Source: Rhodopirellula sp. P2 (GTDB taxonomy: Bacteria > Planctomycetota > Planctomycetia > Pirellulales > Pirellulaceae). Taken from it: a stretch of DNA of 64,000 nucleotides. A program made the position numbers and the translations under genes. The notes under the pieces were generated by a model. The model was not told the DNA's origin. It searched no databases and saw only the letters and a program-made list of their open reading frames with translations. Where the stretch lies: assembly GCF_028768465.1 (NCBI RefSeq), contig NZ_CP118225.1, forward strand, positions 6,305,001 through 6,369,000, written 5' to 3'. This document shows, one piece after another, positions 8,171 through 17,157 of this stretch. The stretch's first letter is position 1. Every line of letters starts with the position of its first letter.

Positions 8171-9820
8171 ATGAACTTTCGAAACGTGCGAAATCTGGTT
8201 TGGGTGATGGCAGTCGCCTGGATGGGCGTGGTTTGCAATCACTCGAAGGCAGCCGAACGACCGAACTTCTTGGTGATCCTGGCCGATGACCTGGGGTTTT
8301 CAGATCCTGGATGTTACGGCGGCGAGATTGCGACTCCCAATTTGGATGCCCTGGCTGCCGGCGGATTGCGGTACACGCAGTTCTACAACACGGCTCGATG
8401 CTGGCCGACGCGAGCGGCCTTGATGACAGGTTACTACCCACAACAAGTCCGTCGAGACAGCATGCCAGGGGCGACGCGGCAATACGGCGGCGGTGGAAAA
8501 CGCCCCGATTGGGCTCAAACGTTGGCGGAATATCTTCGCCCGGCTGGGTATCGCACCTACCACTCGGGCAAATGGCACATCGATGGGAAACCAACTGACA
8601 ACGGGTTTGATCTCTCTGACGAAGCCACCCGAAGCCCGGGCTTCTTTGACTCGATCCGCAAGAAGAACCGCGATCCCAAGTTCTATCGGACCACCGCGAC
8701 CGCTCAACACGCGATTGATTGTTTGCAGGAACACGCCGAGGATCATGCTGACCAGCCGTTCTTTCACTTCCTCGCATTCCACGCCCCTCACTTTCCGCTG
8801 CACGCTTTGCCGGAAGACATCCAGCGGTACCGAGACCGATACATCGCCGGATGGGATGCGTTGCGGGAAGAACGCAATCAGCGACAACGTGAACTTGGGC
8901 TGGACGTCGGACCTCTGTCTCCGATCGAGACAGAGGTGGGGCCGCCCTATGCCTTTCCCGACCAACTCGAGGTGCTCGGCGCGGGAGAGGTCACTCGCCC
9001 GTTGCCATGGGATGAACTGACCAAAGAGCAACAACAATTCCAAGCAACCAAGATGGCGATCCACGCGGCCATGGTGGATCGCATGGATCAGGAGATCGGG
9101 CGTGTGCTCACGCAGTTGAAAGAAATGGGCCAGTTCAAAAACACTTGGATCTGTTTCCTGTCGGACAACGGCGCAAGTGCGGAGATCATGGTCCGTGGCG
9201 AAGGACACGATCCTTCCGCGTCACCCGGATCCGCAGCGACGTATCTGTGCTTGGGACCTGGATTCAGCAGCGCGGCGAACACCCCGTTCCGTCGGCACAA
9301 GACATGGGTGCATGAAGGAGGCACGTCGACGCCGTTCATCGTTCATTGGCCCGAGGGAATCCGTTCGACCAACGAGTTGCGGACCAATCTCGGTCATGCG
9401 ATCGACATTGCACCGACGGTGTTGGATCTCGCCAGGGTGGAACTGGATGAAACCGCCGGCCCACCAATGAGTGGCCAAAGTTTGAAACCGTCTTTTGATG
9501 ATAGCGATGCCCCAATTCATGACGAGTTGTGGTTCTATCACGAAGGCAACTGGGCACTGCGGCAGGGTGACTGGAAGATCATCCACTCCAACATCTCTCG
9601 CCCCTTTCCTTGGCTGCGTTCCGAAACCGCTGCCAAGGAGTCCAAAGAAGACGCCGATTGGCAACTCTATAACCTGGCCAACGACCGGGCCGAACAAAAC
9701 GACGTGGCGAACAAGCATCCTGAACGAGTCCAACGGATGGCGGATCGTTGGTGGGAATTACGCGATCAGTTTTTGCGTGATTCGATGGACGACTCGAAAC
9801 GATCGAAGCGAGCCAACTGA
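8171..9820 (+). CDS. Sulfatase (type I, formylglycine-dependent)
   Basis: 549 residues from ATG 8171 (MNFRNVRNLVWVMAV); upstream in-frame codons run into the REP cluster. Signal peptide about 1-28. Sulfatase domain starts RPNFLVILADDLGFSD (metal ligands D39-D40), with the modification signature C77-W-P-T-R81 (CWPTRAALMTG). DNGA at 'FLSDNGASAE' and the late KxxH-type regions are present. The enzyme would be exported and act on sulfated glycans. The stop codon overlaps the start of the next sulfatase by one base (TGATG), indicating translational coupling. Confidence 0.93.
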   Translation: MNFRNVRNLVWVMAVAWMGVVCNHSKAAERPNFLVILADDLGFSDPGCYGGEIATPNLDALAAGGLRYTQFYNTARCWPTRAALMTGYYPQQVRRDSMPGATRQYGGGGKRPDWAQTLAEYLRPAGYRTYHSGKWHIDGKPTDNGFDLSDEATRSPGFFDSIRKKNRDPKFYRTTATAQHAIDCLQEHAEDHADQPFFHFLAFHAPHFPLHALPEDIQRYRDRYIAGWDALREERNQRQRELGLDVGPLSPIETEVGPPYAFPDQLEVLGAGEVTRPLPWDELTKEQQQFQATKMAIHAAMVDRMDQEIGRVLTQLKEMGQFKNTWICFLSDNGASAEIMVRGEGHDPSASPGSAATYLCLGPGFSSAANTPFRRHKTWVHEGGTSTPFIVHWPEGIRSTNELRTNLGHAIDIAPTVLDLARVELDETAGPPMSGQSLKPSFDDSDAPIHDELWFYHEGNWALRQGDWKIIHSNISRPFPWLRSETAAKESKEDADWQLYNLANDRAEQNDVANKHPERVQRMADRWWELRDQFLRDSMDDSKRSKRAN

Positions 9821-11781
9821 TGGTGCGAAGTTTGTTTCTTGTTCCTGCCGCCCTGTTGCTGGTGCTGCCCGCTAAACCAAACGTTTCAGCGGCGGACAAG
9901 CCAAACGTTTTGCTCATCATCGCGGACGATGTGGGCTACTCGGATCTCGGTTGCTACGGCGGTGAGATCGACACGCCCCATTTGGATCAGTTGGCAGCCG
10001 ATGGAGTTCGCTTCAGCGAATTTCACGTCAATCCAATGTGCGTGGTGACGCGAACCAGCCTGATGACCGGCCACACGCATTCCCAGTCGGATGATTATCG
10101 ACGCTCGCTACCGGTGGCTCGTCTGCTGAAGAAGGCCGGCTATGCGACGTCGCTCGCCGGCAAGTGGCATCAACCTGGCAATCCGCTCGACGCTGGCTTT
10201 GACTCGTTTTACGGATTCCTCGGTGGTGCAATCGACAGCTGGTCCGGCATCGAACGAGGCAAACCGGCGATTCAAACCGACCGGCAATCCCCGGAACCAG
10301 TGAACGAGGGATGGTACAGTTCGGATGCGTTCACGGACCGTGCAATCAATGAGATCGAATCGGCACGAAAGCAGGGCAAACCGTTCTTCACCCAGGTTGC
10401 GTTCAATGCGCCGCACACACCGCTGCACGCACCTCGCGAGAGCGTCGAAAAGTACTACGAACGCTACCGAGCGGGTTGGGAAAAGCTGCGTCGAGATCGC
10501 TATGACCGAATGATCGCGATGGGTTTGATCGACGAACGTTACGTGATGTCCGAACCGGATGCAGAAGTGCGACGGTGGGACGAGTTGTCGGCCTCGATTC
10601 AGAAGCAGGAAAGCCGACGCATGGCGGCCTACGCTGGGATGCTGGATCGATTGGACTGGAACGTCGGGCGGTTGCTTCAACACTTGAGCGACCAAGAACT
10701 CGATGAGGACACCATCGTGATCTTCATGGCGGACAATGGTGGTGCTTACAGCAACGGCGACATCCGCACCTACGACCAACAAATCCCGTGGGAACCCGGC
10801 AGCAACGCGTTCGTGTCCAACGGATGGTCGTATCTGAAGAACACTCCATTCCGCTGGTACAAATCGTGTGCGCAAGAGGGCGGCGTGTCTGTGCCGATGA
10901 TCGTGCGTTGGCCAGCGCAATTGTCGGGACAAGCAGGAGCCATTCGCAAACAGCGGTTGCACGTCACGGATTTGTATCCAACGCTGCTTGAATTGGCGGG
11001 TGCGAAGTATCCAACTCATGATGGCGATCGCAAGCTGGAACCGCTTTATGGAAATTCGATGTTGCCGTTGCTTCGAAACCCTGACCTGCCGAATCTCGCG
11101 ATTCACGACGAGATATTTTGGTGCTTCAACCAGACGGGCAAAGCACTGACCAAGGGCAACTGGAAAATTTCCAGCATCAGTGACGGGCCGTGGCGACTGC
11201 ACGACATTCAAAACGATCCGGCAGAATCACTCGATTTGGCGGCGGAGCGCCCCGAGGTGTTGTCAGCGATGAGCGACGCTTGGTTCCAGTTCGCTCGCGA
11301 AAACACGAAGATGCCTGCGTCGTGGCGTGCACCGTTGAAGGAATATCAAGAAGGTTGGGGATACCACCGCATTCGCATGATCATGCCCGCTTATGTGCGT
11401 GCCGTTCCTGCGATGTCCGCGATGGATGTCCCATGCGATACAGATTGGAGCTTCCATTTTTCGAAGCCAATTCGGTTTGCGAATTCAACCGGCAAAACCC
11501 TTCGCTTGTACGAAGTCGGTGACACCCAAACGGTCATTTGGCAAGCGGATCCTGAACCTGGGCACCCTGACGAGGGCTCCCAACAAATCACATTCAACGA
11601 TCTGCCGCGACTGAAGCCGAACACGACGTATTTCGCGTTGTCAGATCCGGGCTGGATCACCGTTGGCAATCAACCCGCCGGGGGTTTGAACGATGGAGCG
11701 TTCTGGTACCGGTTTCGAACGGGGCCCGCCCGCCCCGATTTGTTGGATGGGCTTCCCGTCCAACGCCCGCTGCCTCGATGA
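9820..11781 (+). CDS. Sulfatase-family protein with atypical C-V-V-T-R signature
   Basis: 653 residues; signal peptide 1-25; sulfatase fold from about 27 (KPNVLLIIADDVGYSDLGCYG; ligands D36-D37). The modification motif reads C74-V-V-T-R78 (MCVVTRTSLMTG) where C-x-P-S/T-R or C-x-A-x-R is expected. DNGG is intact (IFMADNGGAYSNGD). An extra C-terminal beta-rich region (about 520-653: FHFSKPIRFANSTGKTLRLY) follows the catalytic domain. The gene is coupled to the preceding sulfatase by a one-base overlap. Maturation to formylglycine is uncertain because the proline is missing; it may still be active, or act as a non-sulfatase hydrolase. Confidence 0.88.
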   Translation: MVRSLFLVPAALLLVLPAKPNVSAADKPNVLLIIADDVGYSDLGCYGGEIDTPHLDQLAADGVRFSEFHVNPMCVVTRTSLMTGHTHSQSDDYRRSLPVARLLKKAGYATSLAGKWHQPGNPLDAGFDSFYGFLGGAIDSWSGIERGKPAIQTDRQSPEPVNEGWYSSDAFTDRAINEIESARKQGKPFFTQVAFNAPHTPLHAPRESVEKYYERYRAGWEKLRRDRYDRMIAMGLIDERYVMSEPDAEVRRWDELSASIQKQESRRMAAYAGMLDRLDWNVGRLLQHLSDQELDEDTIVIFMADNGGAYSNGDIRTYDQQIPWEPGSNAFVSNGWSYLKNTPFRWYKSCAQEGGVSVPMIVRWPAQLSGQAGAIRKQRLHVTDLYPTLLELAGAKYPTHDGDRKLEPLYGNSMLPLLRNPDLPNLAIHDEIFWCFNQTGKALTKGNWKISSISDGPWRLHDIQNDPAESLDLAAERPEVLSAMSDAWFQFARENTKMPASWRAPLKEYQEGWGYHRIRMIMPAYVRAVPAMSAMDVPCDTDWSFHFSKPIRFANSTGKTLRLYEVGDTQTVIWQADPEPGHPDEGSQQITFNDLPRLKPNTTYFALSDPGWITVGNQPAGGLNDGAFWYRFRTGPARPDLLDGLPVQRPLPR

Positions 11782-11853
11782 AGTCCATCGACAATCGTTG
11801 TACACTGCTATTTCAACCCATTCACCGCAGAGAAAGTTTGAGCGAGAAAGAAT

Positions 11854-13341
11854 ATGAGCGTCGCAACCCAACACACATTGCTTCCCGAAGTTCAATCGTT
11901 CCTGGATCAATCCCCCCTGGCGAGCTTCGTCGGCGGCAAAGCCTTCCCGAGCGGAGAAGGGAACGTGCTCGCAACGATCGATCCAGGCTCGGGAGATCAA
12001 CTTGCTGAAATCCACGATCTGAATGCCGCCGAGATTGACCGTGCGGTGGAAATCGCCAACGAAGCGTTCCCGGCTTGGTCAGGCTTGTCGCAACAAGAAC
12101 GCAGCAGCATTCTGCTGAAGCTCGCCGATGCGGTGGAGAGTCACAAAGCGATCATCGCCCAGATCGAGGCACTCGATGCCGGCAAAATCGAAGCCCAAGC
12201 CGCCGGCGATGTGCAAAACTTCGTCGACACGCTGCGATACTTCGTCGGCCTGTCCGACAAAGTCGAGAAACGAACAAAGTTGGATGTGCCCGGCCACGAT
12301 GCCTACACGGTCAAACAACCTTGGGGTGCCTGTGCCTTCATCTTCCCCTGGAACTTCCCGTTCTTGTTGATCGGTTGGGGAATTTCACCGGCGCTGGCTG
12401 CCGGGAACACCGTGGTGATCAAACCCGCCGAAGACACATCACTCTCGGCGATCTACTTGGCTCAATTGGCCAAAGAAGTCGGCGTGCCCGATGGCGTGAT
12501 CAACGTTGTCACCGGCCGAGGCGCAACAGCGGGTGCCGCCTTGACCAACAACGCTGAAATCAAACGCATGTCGTTCACCGGTTCGCCCGAAGTGGGCCGT
12601 TTGGTCGGTGAGTCGTGCGGACGCAACCTGGTTCCAGTCAAGCTGGAACTGGGCGGCAAGGGTGCCGCGGTTGTCTTCGATGATGTCGATGTCAAAGCCA
12701 CCGCGCAAGCATTGGTCGGTGCAATCACATTCCACACCGGCCAAGTCTGCTGCGATGCAACGCGTTGGTTGATCCAAGAAGGCATCTACGATGAATTCGT
12801 CGCTGAGTGCAAACAGTTGATGGAGAAGGTTCGCATCGGTCACCCGCTGGATCCCAACAGCGACATGGGGCCGGTCGTGAATCCCAAGCAACGAGAGCGA
12901 GTTCTCGGGTACCAAGAAAAGGGCAAGGCAGGAGGAGCTCAGTGTCTCTGCGGTGGTGGTCCCGCAACGGTCGATGGATTGAGCGGGAACTATGTCAAAC
13001 CAACGTTGCTGGCTGGACCGCTGGACAATGTCGCCGCACGCGAAGAAATCTTTGGCCCCGTGGCTTATTTGGCGAAGTTTTCCGATGAAGCCGATGCGAT
13101 CGCGAAAGCGAATGACACCGACTACGGATTGGCCAACAGTGTTTGGACGACGGATGCCGAACGAGCCAACCGGGTCGCCGAAGCGATGATCGCTGGCAAC
13201 AGTTGGATCAACGCTCACAACGTGTTCGCACACGGTGTCCCTTACGGCGGCGTCAAGAAAAGCGGCATGGGCGGCGGCGTGCTTTCGCCTGAAACATTGA
13301 TGGATTACTACCGCAGCACCTCGGTTGTCCGCCCCCTGTAA
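11854..13341 (+). CDS. NAD(P)-dependent aldehyde dehydrogenase
   Basis: 495 residues, the usual ALDH superfamily length, no signal peptide, cytoplasmic. Key residues: N167 in FPWNFPF, cofactor-site K190 in NTVVIKPAE, general base E265 in LELGGKG, nucleophile C299 in HTGQVCCDATR, and the C-terminal EIFGPVAY motif. It oxidises an aldehyde to its acid; the sequence resembles the betaine/general aliphatic aldehyde dehydrogenases, and the exact substrate cannot be read. It lies between sulfatases and a class II aldolase, so lactaldehyde released by a deoxysugar-phosphate aldolase is an attractive but inferred substrate. Confidence 0.93.
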   Translation: MSVATQHTLLPEVQSFLDQSPLASFVGGKAFPSGEGNVLATIDPGSGDQLAEIHDLNAAEIDRAVEIANEAFPAWSGLSQQERSSILLKLADAVESHKAIIAQIEALDAGKIEAQAAGDVQNFVDTLRYFVGLSDKVEKRTKLDVPGHDAYTVKQPWGACAFIFPWNFPFLLIGWGISPALAAGNTVVIKPAEDTSLSAIYLAQLAKEVGVPDGVINVVTGRGATAGAALTNNAEIKRMSFTGSPEVGRLVGESCGRNLVPVKLELGGKGAAVVFDDVDVKATAQALVGAITFHTGQVCCDATRWLIQEGIYDEFVAECKQLMEKVRIGHPLDPNSDMGPVVNPKQRERVLGYQEKGKAGGAQCLCGGGPATVDGLSGNYVKPTLLAGPLDNVAAREEIFGPVAYLAKFSDEADAIAKANDTDYGLANSVWTTDAERANRVAEAMIAGNSWINAHNVFAHGVPYGGVKKSGMGGGVLSPETLMDYYRSTSVVRPL

Positions 13342-13386
13342 TCACCTCCGCTGACCTTTGATTGATCCTTCACCGACGGGAATAGA

Positions 13387-14679
13387 ATGAGCCATTCGCG
13401 AGATGTCCAACATCCACGGGACCGAATCATGCAAACGATGGATCGCATCTATCGGTACCGCATGACGACCACTTCGGGTGGAAATTTGTCGATCCGAGAC
13501 AGCGAAGGCAACATCTGGATCACGCCGGCGAGAGTCGACAAAGGCAACCTGACACGGAACGACATCATCTGCGTTCGCGCCGATGGATCCGTCGATGGAC
13601 CGCACCCGCCATCCTCGGAGTTTCCGTTTCACAAAGCGATCTACGAAGCCCGACCGGATGTGAAAGCGATCGTGCACGCTCACCCGGTCGCCCTGGTCGC
13701 TTTCAGCATCTGCCGCGGAACCCCCGACACGCGGTTGTTTCATCAAGCACACAGCGTGTGCGGCAAAGTCGGGTTTGCACCTTACGCGTGCCCGGGAACG
13801 GAAGCTCTCGGGGCCAGCATTGCAAAGCAGTTCGAAGACGGATGCGACAGCGTGATCTTGGAAAATCACGGCGTCGTCGTTGCAGGGGAAGATTTCGCAT
13901 CCGCGTTTCAACGATTCGAGGCGTTCGAATTCGCGGGCAAGACGCTGATCAAAGCCAAACAAATCGGTGAGGTTCGATACCTCAATGATTCTCAACTGGA
14001 TCAAGCGGCCCACCGGAGCGTTGACTTCATCAGCTACCAACCGCCCGCTGCCACCACGCGAGAACAAGAACTACGACGGCAACTCTGTGAGTTTGTGCGT
14101 CGAGGTTGCCGCCAGCGATTGTTGATCAGCACCGAAGGCAGCTTTTCAGCTCGTTTGCAAGACAATTCGTTCTTGATCACACCAACGCAGCGAGACCGTG
14201 AGTTACTGCGAGCGGAGGACTTTGTGCTGGTCAAAGGCGAGTTTCGTGAATACGGAAAACTAGCCAGTCGAGCCGCTAACGCTCACCGCGCGATTTACGA
14301 AAAACATCCGCACGTGCAAGCGATCGTGTTCGCTCATCCAGTCAACGCCACGGCGTTCAGCGTCACCAGCGTCCCCTTGGATGTTCGTACCATTCCGGAA
14401 AGCTACGTCTTCCTCCGTGATGTGGCACGTGCCCCTTACGGCATTCAATATTCAGGTGATGAATCCATTGCCGACTATGTGTGCAGTCGAAACCCAGCCG
14501 CGATTCTTGAAAACGATGGTGTGTTGGTGACCGGAACCACGGTGTTGGACGCGTTCGATCGTTTGGAAGTGCTCGAATCCACCGCCGAAGCAGTGATCAA
14601 TGCGAAAGCGATCGGGGACGTGTCCGTGATGCAACAAGACGTCATCGATGAACTTTGCGAACAGTTCAATTTGTCGTGA
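13387..14679 (+). CDS. Tandem class II aldolase/adducin-domain protein
   Basis: 430 residues made of two class II aldolase domains (about 12-205 and 228-430). The first keeps the zinc/catalytic set: E78 (SSEFPFH), H97 and H99 (VHAHP) and H161 (ENHG). In the second copy the equivalents are mostly lost: HAHP is FAHP (only H317 remains), ENHG is ENDG (D377) and the Glu is replaced in ASRAANAH. One active and one structural domain is likely. Family members cleave L-fuculose-1-phosphate or L-rhamnulose-1-phosphate to lactaldehyde plus DHAP, which would fit the adjacent aldehyde dehydrogenase 45 nt upstream. Other sugar-phosphate substrates are possible. Confidence 0.85.
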   Translation: MSHSRDVQHPRDRIMQTMDRIYRYRMTTTSGGNLSIRDSEGNIWITPARVDKGNLTRNDIICVRADGSVDGPHPPSSEFPFHKAIYEARPDVKAIVHAHPVALVAFSICRGTPDTRLFHQAHSVCGKVGFAPYACPGTEALGASIAKQFEDGCDSVILENHGVVVAGEDFASAFQRFEAFEFAGKTLIKAKQIGEVRYLNDSQLDQAAHRSVDFISYQPPAATTREQELRRQLCEFVRRGCRQRLLISTEGSFSARLQDNSFLITPTQRDRELLRAEDFVLVKGEFREYGKLASRAANAHRAIYEKHPHVQAIVFAHPVNATAFSVTSVPLDVRTIPESYVFLRDVARAPYGIQYSGDESIADYVCSRNPAAILENDGVLVTGTTVLDAFDRLEVLESTAEAVINAKAIGDVSVMQQDVIDELCEQFNLS

Positions 14680-14718
14680 CGCAGAGGACGATCTCCTCGC
14701 CGGTATCCCGGGCATGTC

Positions 14719-14832
14719 TCAACGCATCTGTTTCCTGTATTCGCGAGGCGACAAACCAAGGTGGGTGCGGAACTGCCGGCTGAAGTAGTTGCTGTCCGAG
14801 AAACCGACTTCGAAGGCGATGTCGGTGATCAC
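14719..14832 (-). pseudogene. C-terminal remnant of an AraC-family regulator
   Basis: The last about 37 codons before the stop read [20 protein letters not shown] then [17 protein letters not shown], a textbook second helix-turn-helix of AraC/XylS proteins. Upstream the frame runs into unrelated residues and no first helix-turn-helix or sensor domain is found in any minus frame up to 15270. It is therefore the 3' end of a deleted regulator. It lies tail to tail with the aldolase gene, where a regulator of a sugar-utilisation locus would be expected. Confidence 0.75.
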
Positions 14833-15270
14833 GCTTTGCTCGATCGTCGTTCCGTGTTCGTTGTATTTCGCCGGTGCGATCGATCTGCCGATGGTCAAAT
14901 CCATCGCGTTGGTCGGCACGATCGGATGGTTCGTCTTCACACCGATTTGGATGAGCCGACCATTGCCGGTCGACGCGGCGGAAGTCGAGATTTAGAAACG
15001 CGAAAGTCGGCGTTGATGTCGACGCAACCGACGGTTCGGCTTTCTGAATTCGTTTCGCGAACCTTGGTGTCGTGAGATCGGTCCATGGGACAAGGAATCC
15101 GATGCTGTTCGGATCCATCTCCCGATGCCGATGATGTCCCTTTCGCGAAAGTTGAAACGATGCGAGTTTTACCATTCTGTTTTGCAACGAAGTCAGGTTG
15201 CGAGTGATTGTCACTCCTTTGCCTGACAAGAACGATTTGTCTCAAACAACTGTTCACACAATGCGAAACA
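14833..15270. other. Intergenic, no gene recognised
   Basis: About 440 bases between the AraC remnant and the next gene. All six frames give only short, compositionally poor open frames. It presumably holds the decayed remainder of the regulator and the promoter of the gene at 15271, but no promoter hexamers stand out. Confidence 0.4.
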
Positions 15271-15624
15271 ATGAGAACCACATCCGAAAACAAGTCGGCG
15301 ACCAAGGTCGCTGCACGAGTCGCGGGGGAAGACATTCAAAAGGGTGACTACGTCACGGTTCTGAGCGAGATCTTCGAAGTCCCATCTTTTTTGTGGGGCT
15401 GTGCGGATGTCTCTTTGCCACCGGACGAACCCGTGCGGGCTCGATTCCTCTCCACCTCCACCGGCACGCCGTACAAAGTCAGCGTGGTTTGCTTGCCGTT
15501 TGTGTACGCCAAGCGACCACGTGGCACCGTCACGTGCTTTGACATTCGGCGGCACGAACTGGTGCGTCTGGACCGTGAAAGCGGCCGTTCGCTCTGGAAG
15601 TTGCTGAAGAAAAAGAAGAAGTGA
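15271..15624 (+). CDS. Conserved-looking hypothetical protein (117 aa)
   Basis: Starts at ATG 15271 (MRTTSENKSATKVAARVAGE), preferred over an upstream in-frame start because the preceding 21 codons are Cys-rich and unlike a protein N-terminus. The core GDYVTVLSEIFEVPSFLWGC, the following SLPPDEPVRARFLSTSTGTP and YKVSVVCLPFVYAKRP look like a small beta-barrel, and the tail ends in KKKKK. No catalytic motif is seen and the function is unknown. Confidence 0.65.
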   Translation: MRTTSENKSATKVAARVAGEDIQKGDYVTVLSEIFEVPSFLWGCADVSLPPDEPVRARFLSTSTGTPYKVSVVCLPFVYAKRPRGTVTCFDIRRHELVRLDRESGRSLWKLLKKKKK

Positions 15625-15639
15625 AGTCGGCATTGCGAT

Positions 15640-16491
15640 CTATTCAATGCTGAGCGAGGCAGTGTCGAGCAACCAAGTTTCGATCGCGTCATAAACTTGT
15701 TCGCGTTTGTCTTCGATCAGCAGTGAATGACGCAGGCCATCAAAGGAGACCCGATGACACTGCGGGCCGGCGCTGGCGACGAACTCGTCCGTGGTTTCCG
15801 AATCGCAAAGCTCATCTTCCGCACCGGTCAGCACCAGCAGTTTGACAGTCAGTTCTTTCGCGTGATCGGTCAACCAAATGCCATGGTTGACCAACTGGCT
15901 GCCAATTCCAATCGACAGCTTCTCGTGCATCAAATCATCCTCCGCGAGTTCACGCAGTGCCTCGGTGTCCTGCGTCAACTGCGCCGGTTCAATTGACGCT
16001 GAAACGCGAATGTGTGGGATGAGTTTGCCAGTCAACCACGCCGCGAAAGCTTGCGGACGCGTGGGAGGATTGGGCGGCAGGATCATCGGATTGGTAACGA
16101 TCGCTCTCTTCACATATTCGTGATCGCGGCCAAGAAGGTGATTCAACACCAAGTTTCCGCCCATGCTGTGCCCCAGCAACACGAGTTCCGCTCGAGGGAA
16201 TTGTTTCGCAGCGAATTCGAGGGCGACTGCAATGTCATCCACCAGTGTGTCGAAGCTGGGAGCGTCGCCGCGGACACCGGGACTTTGACCGTGCCCATGC
16301 TGATCATGGATGACCACTCCACGGTCCAGTGCCAGCATGCGATCGACGAAGTCGTCGTAGCACCCGGAATGTTCACCCAATCCGTGCACGACCACGAAGG
16401 TAAGCTCGGCGGATGATGGCCCGGAACGGCGACAGTGCAGTTGGCGTCCGTCGGGGGTGTTGAGTGCTGATTCGTCGATTGCAATGGCCAT
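15640..16491 (-). CDS. Alpha/beta hydrolase, monoacylglycerol lipase/lysophospholipase type
   Basis: 283 residues from the ATG at 16491 (MAIAIDESALNTPDGRQL); a GTG 13 codons upstream is possible. Serine-hydrolase motif GHSMGG with nucleophile S109, oxyanion HGLGEHSG (about 36-43), acid in the GAEDELCD segment and catalytic His in GLRHSLLIE near the C-terminus. HDQHGHGQSPG is typical of the Hydrolase_4 (monoacylglycerol lipase) branch. No signal peptide, so probably cytoplasmic; likely cleaves acyl esters of lipids or lysophospholipids. The gene is convergent with the upstream hypothetical gene. Confidence 0.9.
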   Translation of the reverse strand: MAIAIDESALNTPDGRQLHCRRSGPSSAELTFVVVHGLGEHSGCYDDFVDRMLALDRGVVIHDQHGHGQSPGVRGDAPSFDTLVDDIAVALEFAAKQFPRAELVLLGHSMGGNLVLNHLLGRDHEYVKRAIVTNPMILPPNPPTRPQAFAAWLTGKLIPHIRVSASIEPAQLTQDTEALRELAEDDLMHEKLSIGIGSQLVNHGIWLTDHAKELTVKLLVLTGAEDELCDSETTDEFVASAGPQCHRVSFDGLRHSLLIEDKREQVYDAIETWLLDTASLSIE

Positions 16492-16565
16492 GGAACGAGT
16501 GTGGTTGAAAGCCGGTCGGTGCAAGGACACTTTACGCTGGCGTCCAGAGAACGAGTTGGATGACG

Positions 16566-16847
16566 CTACTCTTGTTCGCGATCGATGAACTTGCAGAACC
16601 GACTGAGCTCGCCTCCGGCAGTTTTCTCCTCGTGCAAAAACGCAAGGTTCGATTCTTCAAATTTGTCGAAGAAGCTCGCCCAACTGATCGTCGACAAGCT
16701 GTCGTTTCGGTCACCGTGGGGGAAGTCAATTCGCAAGATGCCGATTCCATCGTCGGTCTCGGCGGTTGACTCAACGGTTGCGGGAACACCGCCGCGTTCG
16801 TGGACCCAAGTTTGAATGGCGTCGTGGTCGGTGGTGGCATTGGCCAT
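16566..16847 (-). CDS. Small acidic conserved hypothetical protein (93 aa)
   Basis: The ATG follows a strong AAGGAG ribosome-binding site six nt upstream. The protein opens TTDHDAIQTWVHERGGVPAT and continues TDDGIGILRIDFP and ISWASFFDKFEESNLAFLHE. This arrangement recurs in small stand-alone bacterial proteins, often mislabelled as '1,4-alpha-glucan branching enzyme', whose function is not established. No signal or membrane segment. Confidence 0.8.
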   Translation of the reverse strand: MANATTDHDAIQTWVHERGGVPATVESTAETDDGIGILRIDFPHGDRNDSLSTISWASFFDKFEESNLAFLHEEKTAGGELSRFCKFIDREQE

Positions 16848-17157
16848 GTTTTCTCCTTCGGAAGTGGATCGAAATGGGCAGATCGAATCGAATGAGGTGC
16901 CAGGTTCGAACCACAGCAGTTGTTTCGTCGATCAAGCCAGAGCGAAATCAAACAAGCAACATGCATGCCATCTTTGACCGAACGAGGGGTTTGCTCGCGA
17001 ACTGGTATGCTTTATGCCTTTGCCGTTGCATCGAACACTTTGCCGGCGAAGCGTCTGCTGGAACGTCATGTTTCAACGGCGATTGCTGCTTTCACAGTGA
17101 TCGGACATCATCGATTTGAGAATCCTGTCCCCGTCTCACATCAGCTAGGATTGAACT
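16848..17157. other. Divergent intergenic region
   Basis: 310 bases between divergent genes. No open frame with protein-like composition was found. It should carry both promoters, which could not be assigned with confidence. Confidence 0.4.

Noticed and set aside
12439-13233. 264-codon minus-strand frame inside the aldehyde dehydrogenase gene
   Set aside because: No domain or signal; the plus strand has all aldehyde dehydrogenase motifs.
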